In this document: positions 1-5,434 of the stretch, in pieces
How the letters are laid out: the number at the start of each line of letters is the position of its first letter
Numbering within the stretch: position 1 is the stretch's first letter
NCBI GenBank assembly: GCA_016789245.1
Contig: JAEURM010000100.1
Coordinates: forward strand, 1-7,217
Direction of reading: 5' to 3'
DNA from: Anaerolineales bacterium
GTDB lineage: Bacteria; Chloroflexota; Anaerolineae; Anaerolineales; UBA6663
DNA length: 7,217 nt
Made by a program: the position numbers and the translations under genes
The notes under the pieces: model-generated
Told to the model about the DNA's origin: nothing
The model's input: the letters and a program-made list of their open reading frames with translations, nothing else
The model's database searches: none

Positions 1-230
1 TCATCTGAAAATGCAATCCAAGCTTGGATTTGGCCATCTTTATTGGAGCGCCAACGGATTTTGTCACCTATCTGATAGATTTGGCTCTCCGGTTGTTCTG
101 GAAAGCGGGATGATAAAAGGCCCCACTGAAACTTGATAAACACTTGCTCACTTGATTGCTCGGCAGTTAATCGCTGTGAGCAAAAAGGGCAGACGAGCTC
201 ATTACATCTTAAAAAAGCATGACTAGGCAT
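1..230 (-). CDS. Partial hypothetical protein with zinc-ribbon-like CxxC start
   Basis: I do not recognise this gene with certainty. Reading the minus strand from ATG at 230-228 gives an open frame of 76 codons with no stop before the window edge, so the 3' end is missing. The visible protein has Cys9, then CPFC (Cys14 and Cys17), which looks like the first knuckle of a zinc ribbon. Further on are an aromatic stretch (FQWG, residues 34-37) and YQIGDKIRW (52-60). The second cysteine pair, if there is one, would lie outside the window. The chosen ATG has no Shine-Dalgarno sequence. The same frame stays open upstream to a stop at 297-299 and encodes a hydrophobic stretch, but contains no ATG, GTG or TTG. 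Base composition is clearly AT-richer than in the following genes, which may point to transfer or to a different chromosomal segment. The open frame and CxxC are seen; the zinc binding is inferred. Confidence 0.55.
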   Translation of the reverse strand, partial: MPSHAFLRCNELVCPFCSQRLTAEQSSEQVFIKFQWGLLSSRFPEQPESQIYQIGDKIRWRSNKDGQIQAWIAFSD

Positions 231-252
231 AAGCTGGTAGGCTATCGTAAAG

Positions 253-258
253 ATTATA
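253..258 (-). promoter_or_regulatory. Possible -10 box (TATAAT) for the left-edge gene
   Basis: A perfect TATAAT lies on the minus strand 22 bases upstream of the ATG at 230. No convincing -35 hexamer is found 15-18 bases further upstream, and the segment is AT-rich, so a chance match is quite possible. Confidence 0.25.
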
Positions 259-285
259 AAGGAGAAGAAGTTGATTCGCCGAATA

Positions 286-1497
286 CTATTGTCTCTCTAA
301 AAGCCCCACCACTTCCCGTGCGCCAGCCTCCGCCGCGAAGTGTGGGGCGAGGGATTGGGCGCGGTGGCGCAGGGCGGCGTTGCTGAGGGTGGCGCTGAGG
401 GCTTGGGCCAGCGCGGGCGCGGTGAGGGTGTGGCGCGGCAAAGTGTGGGTGGCCACGCCTAAAGTTTTAAGCCGCTCGGCCCAGAAGAATTGATCTGACG
501 CGACGGGGAGAATGATGTGCGGCACCCCGGCGCGGAGCGTGTTAGCCAGTGTGCCAATACCGCCATGATGCGCTACCGCCGCGAGGCGCGGAAACAACTG
601 CGCGTGCGCTACCTCGCTCACTGGCAAAATATCTTTTCCCGCGCGGCAACCACTTTCCAGCGGCACAATGGCGCGCACGCCCGCTTGCGCTACCGCTTCT
701 TCAATCAATAAATGTGCGCCGCCACTGCCCATGCTTCCCAAGCCAATGTACACGGGCGGTGGGCCGGCCGCTAAAAATTCTTCTAGCGTGGGCGGCAAGG
801 GCTGGGGCGTTTCTGGCAACCAACAAAAACCGGCCAGTGTGTGATGCGCGGGCCAATCGGCGGGGCGGGGCACCAGCGCGGAACCAAACGCGTACACAAA
901 CGGCACGCGGCGCGTAAGCAAATCATCCATGAGGGAAGTGAGCGGTGGCAAGCCCAACGTACGCGCGCGCCACGCATTTACCACGCCGCGCCATGGAAGC
1001 CACAGCGCCCATTCCACCAAACGGTGCGTAAGTGAATTGAAAAACTGCGGCACACGCCCCGGCCACAACGCGCTGGGAAAGTGCCGCGTGCGCGTGAGCG
1101 GTTGCGCCAATAGCGCCACACACGGGATGCCCAACTTTTCCGCAATGGACGCGCACCACAGCGTGGGCAAACTGATAATGAGCATCTCTGCCGATTGGCA
1201 GGCATGCCACGCGGAAGTGAGCATGTGCGCATACACGGGCCGCGCGGCTTTGAGATAGGCCAGCGAGGCGCGTAGGCCGCCGCCGGGTGCGAATTCCGGC
1301 GCACTGCCGCGCGCAAATAAATCACTGGGGTTGCCGGGTACTTCGGCAAAGGGCACCCCGTACGTTCCTGCCACAGCGCGGAAGGCGGGCGGCGCGGCCA
1401 CGGTGGCTTCTAGGCCGGCGGCTTGGGCGCTGTGCGCGGCGGCCACGCTAATTTGCACATCGCCGCGCGTACCACTGGTGAGAAAAAAAGTTCGCAT
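286..1497 (-). CDS. GT1-family glycosyltransferase (sterol/macrolide glucosyltransferase type)
   Basis: This 403-residue protein is a predicted cytoplasmic, two-domain GT-B fold enzyme that moves a sugar from a nucleotide sugar to a small lipophilic or aglycone acceptor. The N-terminus (TSGTRGDVQ, residues 7-15) matches the conserved opening of COG1819/UGT-like enzymes related to sterol 3-beta-glucosyltransferases. Residues 252-259 (GLGSMGSG) form the start of the donor domain. HHGGIGT (310-316) followed by RAGVPHIILP (322-331) and the acidic DQ pair (335-336) is the classic UGT donor-binding region. Length fits the family (about 400 residues) and both ends look intact. ATG at 1497 is chosen because it sits directly before the first beta strand; no Shine-Dalgarno is visible. 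It is transcribed away from the metalloprotease gene. The acceptor cannot be told from sequence; glycolipid, carotenoid or hopanoid acceptors are all possible. Confidence 0.9.
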   Translation of the reverse strand: MRTFFLTSGTRGDVQISVAAAHSAQAAGLEATVAAPPAFRAVAGTYGVPFAEVPGNPSDLFARGSAPEFAPGGGLRASLAYLKAARPVYAHMLTSAWHACQSAEMLIISLPTLWCASIAEKLGIPCVALLAQPLTRTRHFPSALWPGRVPQFFNSLTHRLVEWALWLPWRGVVNAWRARTLGLPPLTSLMDDLLTRRVPFVYAFGSALVPRPADWPAHHTLAGFCWLPETPQPLPPTLEEFLAAGPPPVYIGLGSMGSGGAHLLIEEAVAQAGVRAIVPLESGCRAGKDILPVSEVAHAQLFPRLAAVAHHGGIGTLANTLRAGVPHIILPVASDQFFWAERLKTLGVATHTLPRHTLTAPALAQALSATLSNAALRHRAQSLAPHFAAEAGAREVVGLLERQ

Positions 1498-1498
1498 G

Positions 1499-1529
1499 CG
1501 TAATTGTTAGTTTGGGTTAGCCCGTAATT
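1499..1529. repeat. Short direct repeats in the divergent intergenic region
   Basis: The heptamer CGTAATT occurs at 1499-1505 and 1523-1529, and GTTAG occurs at 1506-1510 and 1516-1520 between them. The cluster sits directly upstream of the glycosyltransferase start, in the 102-bp gap between two divergent genes. It could be a regulator-binding site; chance is also possible because the units are short. Confidence 0.3.
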
Positions 1530-1536
1530 CTTCGTA

Positions 1537-1564
1537 TTGTAGATGAGGTGCAGGCCGTTATACT
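1537..1564 (+). promoter_or_regulatory. Possible promoter of the secreted metalloprotease gene
   Basis: TATACT at 1559-1564 matches five of six bases of the -10 consensus. TTGTAG at 1537-1542, 16 bases upstream, matches only the TTG half of the -35 consensus. The position, 35 bases before the start codon, leaves room for a short leader containing the ribosome binding site. Confidence 0.4.
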
Positions 1565-1588
1565 GTAGGCTGGCTTTGGGAGAGAATT

Positions 1589-1592
1589 GGAG
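1589..1592 (+). promoter_or_regulatory. Shine-Dalgarno GGAG deciding the ATG at 1600
   Basis: GGAG lies 7 bases before ATG 1600. Two other ATGs (1593 and 1596) are out of frame and too close to the GGAG, so the ATG at 1600 is favoured. It also starts a clean signal peptide. Among the genes here this is the clearest Shine-Dalgarno at standard spacing. Confidence 0.6.
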
Positions 1593-1599
1593 ATGATGG

Positions 1600-2931
1600 A
1601 TGACGCGGCTTTCTCGTTTGCAAACAGCTTTGGTGGTGGGCGCGGTATTGCTGGCCATGTGGGTTCTTGCGGCTCAGCCCGGCCCAGCCGCCTCGGCGCA
1701 ATTTAGCCTTAGCCCCACACCTACTCCAATAAAACCCATCTCTATGCCCCTGCCGCGCCCAGAAATTGGGCTGACGTACGGCGGGCTAATGGCCGCCCAA
1801 AACGGGCCGTGCGTGGGCATGTTTGAAACGCGCGCCACTGGCCGCTGTACGCACGGCCCAGACCCGGTGCCGGCTGGCTACAGCCTTTTGCAAGACGTAG
1901 CGCCGGTGCTAGAAACGGAACTAAAGTTAGTTCAGCCGCTGGCCACCTGTGACGGCGATGGCGTGAGTGGCAACCGTGTGCAGGTGATGTATGTGCGCGC
2001 CTCAGACCGCACAGATAGATTTGCGACGTATGAGAACTCCATCAAAACGTGGGCCAACGCCGCCGATGATATTTATTATCAAAGTGCGGTAGAAACGGGC
2101 GGTTCGCGCCGTATCCGCTTTGTGCATGATGGCAGTTGCGAACCGACTGTGCTGAATGTGGTGGTGGCCGCCACGGCGGATGATGATTTTGATGCCACCA
2201 TTGTGGCTTTGGAGGCCCAAGGCTACAACGCCACCAACCGCATGTATATGATTTTTATGGACGCCTCCGGTGTGGGGATTTGCGGTATTGGCACGCTTTG
2301 GAGTGATGACCGACCCACCAGCAACAACTGGAACAACGCTGGCCCGGCGTATGGCCGCACGGACGCGGGTTGCTGGGGCGGCGGTGTGCCCGCACACGAA
2401 CTGATGCACAACTTGGGCGGCGTGCAACTCTCCGCCCCGCATTCAAGCGGTGGCTACCATTGTACGGATGAGTGGGACCGGATGTGTTACAAAGACTTGC
2501 CGTTGAATCCAACCATGCAGTATCTCTGTACCAACAGTGCGCTGGATAACCGCTTTGATTGCAATGATGATGATTATTACAACACCAACCCCGCCGTAGG
2601 TAGTTACTTAGCAGATCATTGGAACGCGGCTAACAACCAATTTTTAATTGGCGGTAACGGTGGGCCAACCAGCACGCCGACTAATACACGGACACCCACC
2701 AGTACGCGTACGCCCACCAATACTCGCACGCCTACAAACACTCGGACTGGTTCTCCCACCGCCACGGGCACGTCCACGCAAACAGGCACGCCCACTCAAA
2801 CCGCAACACCTTCCCCAACGGTCACGGCTTCTAGCACCAGTACAGCTACGGCCACAGCCACTCTCACCCACACTCCCACCGCCACTCCGGTGCTAGACCA
2901 AAAGCTATTCTTGCCAATAGTTGAACGCTAA
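1600..2931 (+). CDS. Secreted zincin-like metalloprotease with Thr/Pro-rich linker and C-terminal tail
   Basis: The 443-residue protein begins with a Sec signal peptide: Arg residues at 3 and 6, a hydrophobic core at about 9-25, and a likely AxA cleavage site near residue 33 (AASA). A Cys-rich extracellular domain of about 300 residues follows. It contains HELMH (His266, Glu267, His270), the zinc-binding and catalytic motif of zincins, followed by NLGG. The canonical metzincin third ligand (HExxHxxGxxH) is absent: position 276 is Gln. His287 in GGYHC, or His281, probably takes that role. MCY at 295-297 could be the Met-turn. Residues 356 to about 431 are a Thr/Pro/Ser linker without obvious structure. 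The protein ends in [12 protein letters not shown] (432-443), which resembles a recurring tail after such linkers in Chloroflexota exported proteins, as I recall. The zincin motif and signal peptide are seen; surface anchoring and the substrate are inferred. Confidence 0.8.
   Translation: MTRLSRLQTALVVGAVLLAMWVLAAQPGPAASAQFSLSPTPTPIKPISMPLPRPEIGLTYGGLMAAQNGPCVGMFETRATGRCTHGPDPVPAGYSLLQDVAPVLETELKLVQPLATCDGDGVSGNRVQVMYVRASDRTDRFATYENSIKTWANAADDIYYQSAVETGGSRRIRFVHDGSCEPTVLNVVVAATADDDFDATIVALEAQGYNATNRMYMIFMDASGVGICGIGTLWSDDRPTSNNWNNAGPAYGRTDAGCWGGGVPAHELMHNLGGVQLSAPHSSGGYHCTDEWDRMCYKDLPLNPTMQYLCTNSALDNRFDCNDDDYYNTNPAVGSYLADHWNAANNQFLIGGNGGPTSTPTNTRTPTSTRTPTNTRTPTNTRTGSPTATGTSTQTGTPTQTATPSPTVTASSTSTATATATLTHTPTATPVLDQKLFLPIVER
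2686..2739 (+). repeat. Three tandem hexapeptide repeats (TRTPT[S/N]) in the linker
   Basis: Three consecutive 18-bp units encode [12 protein letters not shown] and TRTPTN, with a degraded fourth from 2740. Codons differ between copies (ACA/ACG/ACT for Thr, CGG/CGT/CGC for Arg). The repeat is therefore kept at protein level and is not a fresh DNA duplication. It is a spacer, possibly a target for glycosylation of threonines. Confidence 0.8.
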
Positions 2932-2937
2932 ACAAAA

Positions 2938-2969
2938 CGCGCCGCCTAAATTTTAGGCGGCGCGATTTT
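2938..2969. terminator. Bidirectional intrinsic terminator between convergent genes
   Basis: Arms 2938-2948 (CGCGCCGCCTA) and 2954-2964 are perfect inverted copies forming an 11-bp GC-rich stem with loop AATTT. The palindrome can even be extended to 13 bp around one base. TTTT follows at 2966-2969 on the plus strand, and AAAA at 2934-2937 gives a T-run on the minus strand. It lies between the metalloprotease stop (2931) and the MOSC gene stop (2992), so it can end transcription from both sides. Confidence 0.9.
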
Positions 2970-2991
2970 GAATAATCACTAACCAATAACT

Positions 2992-3549
2992 TCAATACGC
3001 CGGTTGGCTGGGCAACTCTGCGCGCACCGGCTCGCCCGCCGCCAAAGGGCCGGGCAATTCCACCACCGTAATGATGCCGCGTTTATGCAGGGCCGCTTTG
3101 GGAAATAGTGAGGCTGACTTAATCAGCGTTGGAAATTGCGCTTGCAAAACTTTACCCGGGCCAGTGCACGGTTCGTTCTCACCGCTCACCACCAGCACCG
3201 TTCCCCGGCCAAAAAACAGCCGCGTGCCAATGGGCAAAAGCGTAAAGCGCGGCAAGCCGCTTACCAACACATTGGCACCCAACCACTCCGGCAGAACTTC
3301 TGGCACGTTGAGGGCGGCGGCTACTTCCGCTAAATCTTCCACAGAAACCAACGTTACCTGCCGTTCATTGCGGATGAGAGTGCCGCGTGGGAAGTGCGGC
3401 ACTCGCCCATCGGCGGGCCGCGTAAAACCGGCGTGCTTATCACCGGCCACGCCTTCAAAGTTTAGTTCAATCTCTGGCTGGTGGGTGGTAACCAGCGATT
3501 GCGCCGCTTGGCCCACCAACACTGCCTCCACTTTGCCGTTCAACGTCAT
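2992..3549 (-). CDS. MOSC domain-containing protein
   Basis: This 185-residue protein is a stand-alone MOSC domain (molybdenum cofactor sulfurase C-terminal family, related to YiiM and YuaD). Such proteins bind molybdenum cofactor or handle sulfur and take part in reduction or detoxification; a precise reaction is not assigned here. Visible family marks are GDKHAGFTR (36-44), NERQVTLVS (61-69), GANVLVSGLP (91-100), the conserved cysteine in ENEPCTGPG (Cys128), and KRGI (156-159). Length is normal for single-domain members. ATG at 3549 overlaps the stop of the upstream lipoprotein esterase gene as ATGA, which suggests translational coupling. It is the last gene of the run and is followed by the terminator at 2938-2969. 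Its partnership with an esterase lipoprotein does not suggest an obvious shared pathway. Confidence 0.88.
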   Translation of the reverse strand: MTLNGKVEAVLVGQAAQSLVTTHQPEIELNFEGVAGDKHAGFTRPADGRVPHFPRGTLIRNERQVTLVSVEDLAEVAAALNVPEVLPEWLGANVLVSGLPRFTLLPIGTRLFFGRGTVLVVSGENEPCTGPGKVLQAQFPTLIKSASLFPKAALHKRGIITVVELPGPLAAGEPVRAELPSQPAY

Positions 3550-4496
3550 GGCGTTAATTGCTCCACCTCCGGCGGCGCAAAGTCTTCATTGCGCCAATCC
3601 GCCGCATAAAATTTGAGATAGTCTTGCACGTGCGCGGCCCAATAATTTTCCGTGTGCCCGCCCGCCTGCACCACCAACGTGTGCTCAATCTTAGACCAAG
3701 TGAAGACTTGACCCAGCCACAGCGGACTTCGCAACGTGGCATCGTTCTCGCCGCTATCAATGTAAAACACCGGCTTGGGTTTGTTCTTCAACTGCCGCAC
3801 CCATTCCAGCAAATTGTTTTCATCACCGTAAAACACGGCCGGGCTGTGCAAGCCCGCACGGCTAAACGTTTCTGGATAATGCAAAGCAAAATGTACGGCC
3901 CAGCCGCCGCCGCGTGAAAGGCCGCCCACCGCCCGTGCCTCGCGCACGGCGTAGGTACGGTAGTTCGCATCTATGTACGGCACGATCTCTTTCACCAGCG
4001 CCGGGTCAAAGCGCTCATCCTTGCGCTCCCATGGCAGAACAATAATCAGCGGTGCAATCTGGCCCGAGGCAATAAGTTTGTCCGCCGCCGTGAGCAAACC
4101 TACGCGCTCCCACTGGTCTGCGCGGAAGCCCTGGCCATGCAACATGTACAACACCGGGTAACGCCGGTTCAACGCTTCATAACATGGCGGTACATACACG
4201 CGCGCATCAATATCGTATGGAAAAACATCCGAGGGGAGGGTAATGGAAACCGTGGTGCCGGAAACCAGAGCGGGGTTGCACGCGGGTTTGGGAGTGGCAG
4301 ACGGCGGCGCGGTGGGCGTGGGAGGTGCGGTGGCCGTAGGCTGGGCCGTTGGAACAGCGGGCGTAGCCGTGCGGCGTACAGTGGGCGTGGCGTTGGCTCC
4401 AGCCGCCTGCGCCACTGCTTCAACCGGCGCGGAGGTTGCCGGCGCACAAGCCGCCAAAACCAACGCCGCAAAAATTAATAAAAGCCACCAACGCAT
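3546..4496 (-). CDS. Lipoprotein serine esterase (esterase D/PF00756-like alpha/beta hydrolase)
   Basis: The predicted 316-residue protein is an exported lipoprotein: two Trp after the starting MR, a hydrophobic segment, then lipobox LAAC with the lipidated Cys at 17. Residues of about 25-72 form an Ala/Thr/Pro linker that would hold the enzyme away from the membrane. The alpha/beta hydrolase domain follows, with VLYMLHGQG (oxyanion-loop HG, about 115-123), the nucleophile elbow GLSRGG with Ser194, a likely acid near YIDSGEND (Asp247 or Asp252) and His281 in GGHTENYW. This is the pattern of the esterase D / enterochelin esterase / mycolyltransferase superfamily, so ester cleavage outside the cytoplasm is likely; the substrate is unknown. 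ATG at 4496 is chosen over TTG at 4505 because it gives a compact signal peptide and the TTG overlaps a good -10 box. There is no Shine-Dalgarno; the mRNA may be leaderless. Confidence 0.85.
   Translation of the reverse strand: MRWWLLLIFAALVLAACAPATSAPVEAVAQAAGANATPTVRRTATPAVPTAQPTATAPPTPTAPPSATPKPACNPALVSGTTVSITLPSDVFPYDIDARVYVPPCYEALNRRYPVLYMLHGQGFRADQWERVGLLTAADKLIASGQIAPLIIVLPWERKDERFDPALVKEIVPYIDANYRTYAVREARAVGGLSRGGGWAVHFALHYPETFSRAGLHSPAVFYGDENNLLEWVRQLKNKPKPVFYIDSGENDATLRSPLWLGQVFTWSKIEHTLVVQAGGHTENYWAAHVQDYLKFYAADWRNEDFAPPEVEQLTP
3561..3570 (-). promoter_or_regulatory. Shine-Dalgarno region of the MOSC gene inside the upstream gene
   Basis: On the minus strand GGAGG (3570-3566) and GGAG (3564-3561) lie within the last codons of the lipoprotein gene. 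The second is 11 bases before the ATG at 3549. Together with the ATGA overlap this supports coupled translation. Confidence 0.5.
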
Positions 4497-4504
4497 AACG
4501 CCCA

Positions 4505-4533
4505 ACTTTAGGCGCGCGCGGGCGTTTGGTCAA
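4505..4533 (-). promoter_or_regulatory. Promoter of the lipoprotein esterase gene (TTGACC-17-TAAAGT)
   Basis: On the minus strand TTGACC (4533-4528) matches five of six -35 bases. TAAAGT (4510-4505) matches four of six -10 bases, and the spacer is exactly 17 bp. Transcription would begin around 4497-4499, within a few bases of the ATG at 4496, which explains the missing Shine-Dalgarno. It lies 12 bp downstream of the CACGAAT palindrome. Confidence 0.55.
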
Positions 4534-4545
4534 CTCCCTTGTTTA

Positions 4546-4607
4546 GCCACGAATTGGCACGAATAAACACGAATTCTCATTCGTGATAATTCGTGTTCAT
4601 TCGTGGC
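4546..4607. repeat. 62-bp palindrome of six CACGAAT units at 10-bp period
   Basis: Three direct copies of CACGAAT start at 4548, 4558 and 4568. Three inverted copies (ATTCGTG) start at 4579, 4589 and 4599. Outer GC bases at 4546-4547 and 4606-4607 complete the symmetry around a TCTC centre (4575-4578). All six heptamers are identical, while the 3-bp spacers differ (TGG, AAA, ATA, TTC), so the units and not the spacers are conserved. It starts 8 bp after the esterase stop codon and lies upstream of the next promoter. There is no T-run beside it, so it is not a standard terminator. I recall similar CACGAAT arrays in other bacterial genomes but cannot verify this. Confidence 0.95.
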
Positions 4608-4614
4608 GAACCAC

Positions 4615-5346
4615 CTAAAATTTGGCACCGAGATAATAAGGCAACATCGCCCGCCAAGTGGGCCAATCGTGCGGCATATCAAAGCCCCACAAATCCAGCA
4701 CATGTGGAATTTCCTTGCTGGCCAGCACGTTCGCCATATCACGCGAAGATTGCGGATTCTCGTAATTGCCTTGCCCGCTCAAAATGTAAATGTGCTTCTT
4801 CTGGCGCAAAAGCGGCAAATAGCGGTCATCGTTCAAATTGGGAATGTAAGCCAGCGGGTCATTGAAATACACGTGCTCGTTGTAAAACCCATCGGCAAAG
4901 TTGCGGATATTAAAGTTGCCGCTCAGTGCAATCATGCCGTCAAACAAATCTGGCCGGCGGCAGAGCTGATTGGCCGCGTGGTAACCGCCCAAACTAGCCC
5001 CGCACGTAATAATGCCAAACCGCCCTTGGCAACTGTTCCAAATGTACGGCACTACTTCTTCGGTTACGTAATCGTTGTACAGCTTCTGCATCCACGCGCG
5101 GTGGCCGGGGTGCACGTCTTTGTTCATCCACGCATCGCGGTTAATGCTGTTAATAGAAAACACCTTCACCTTGCCGCCATCAATATGCTCCGCAATCGCA
5201 TCAATTAAGTGAAAGCGCTCATATTCCAAAAAATCGGCGGCGGCGGTAGGGAACATCAGCAGGGGAAAGCCGTAGTGCCCATACGTCACAATTTCCATGC
5301 GCTTATCCAGCGCGGGGCTGTGCCAAGAGTCAATGTGGCGGTGCAT
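4615..5346 (-). CDS. Esterase-fold alpha/beta hydrolase, paralogue B
   Basis: This 243-residue protein has no signal peptide and is probably cytoplasmic. It belongs to the esterase D-like alpha/beta hydrolases (PF00756 / COG4947-like by recall). The nucleophile elbow is CGASLGGYHAA with Ser118. The catalytic His is probably His226 in MPHDWPTW, and the acid probably lies in SGQGNYEN (Glu196 region). Other marks are the N-terminal SPALDKRMEI (10-19), FPTAAADF (32-39), HPGHRAW (79-85) and ADGFYNEHVYFNDP (151-164). It shares nearly all of these with the neighbouring gene at 5435-6154, so the two are tandem duplicates. The start MHR matches the paralogue's MHR and supports the ATG at 5346. Seven A residues and no Shine-Dalgarno precede the ATG. 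Palindromic repeat elements flank the gene on both sides. The substrate is unknown; an acyl or small ester substrate is an inference from the fold. Confidence 0.82.
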   Translation of the reverse strand: MHRHIDSWHSPALDKRMEIVTYGHYGFPLLMFPTAAADFLEYERFHLIDAIAEHIDGGKVKVFSINSINRDAWMNKDVHPGHRAWMQKLYNDYVTEEVVPYIWNSCQGRFGIITCGASLGGYHAANQLCRRPDLFDGMIALSGNFNIRNFADGFYNEHVYFNDPLAYIPNLNDDRYLPLLRQKKHIYILSGQGNYENPQSSRDMANVLASKEIPHVLDLWGFDMPHDWPTWRAMLPYYLGAKF

Positions 5347-5356
5347 TTTTTTTACC

Positions 5357-5426
5357 AGTGTCGGGTGTCAAAGTATCAAGTGTCAAGCTTGGCGAAGCGA
5401 CACTCGACACTCGACACTCAACACTT
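5357..5426. repeat. 70-bp palindrome of GTGTC-type heptamer repeats
   Basis: On the left, four heptads AGTGTCG, GGTGTCA, AGTATCA and AGTGTCA run from 5357 to 5385, with one extra A at 5371. On the right, GACACTC occurs three times in tandem (5399, 5406, 5413), followed by AACACTT (5420-5426). The right half is the inverted counterpart of the left half. The centre 5387-5398 forms a small stem (GCTT with AAGC) around GGCG. The element fills most of the gap between the two paralogous esterase genes. TTGACA hexamers arise twice from the repeat on the minus strand (5386-5381 and 5371-5366), but I find no matching -10 box. Confidence 0.92.
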
Positions 5427-5434
5427 ACTTTTAG

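Noticed and set aside
274..284. Hairpin ATTCG/CGAAT as terminator of the glycosyltransferase gene
   Set aside because: The stem has only five pairs with a one-base centre, and no uninterrupted T-run follows on the minus strand.
1410..1658. Minus-strand open frame crossing the divergent promoter region
   Set aside because: It overlaps the starts of two solid genes in other frames and has no family resemblance.
2002..2442. Minus-strand open frame of 146 codons
   Set aside because: It is opposite the metalloprotease domain, and its His- and Val-rich composition looks like a translation shadow.
3071..3616. Plus-strand open frame of 181 codons
   Set aside because: It is antisense to the MOSC gene and to the end of the lipoprotein gene, both of which have clear family motifs.
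4503..4505. TTG as the start of the lipoprotein gene
   Set aside because: It overlaps the -10 box TAAAGT, and the ATG nine bases downstream gives a better signal peptide.
4546..4607. Intrinsic terminator of the upstream esterase gene
   Set aside because: It can form a long hairpin, but the arms are AT/GC mixed with mismatched spacers and there is no T-run after it. A weak effect on transcription cannot be excluded.
4603..5208. Plus-strand open frame of 201 codons
   Set aside because: It lies wholly opposite the well-supported esterase gene, has no recognisable motifs, and long antisense frames are expected at this G+C content.
5357..5426. CRISPR-like array
   Set aside because: Units are only 7 bp with no unique spacers, and the right half inverts the left half. 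The same holds for the other two palindromes.
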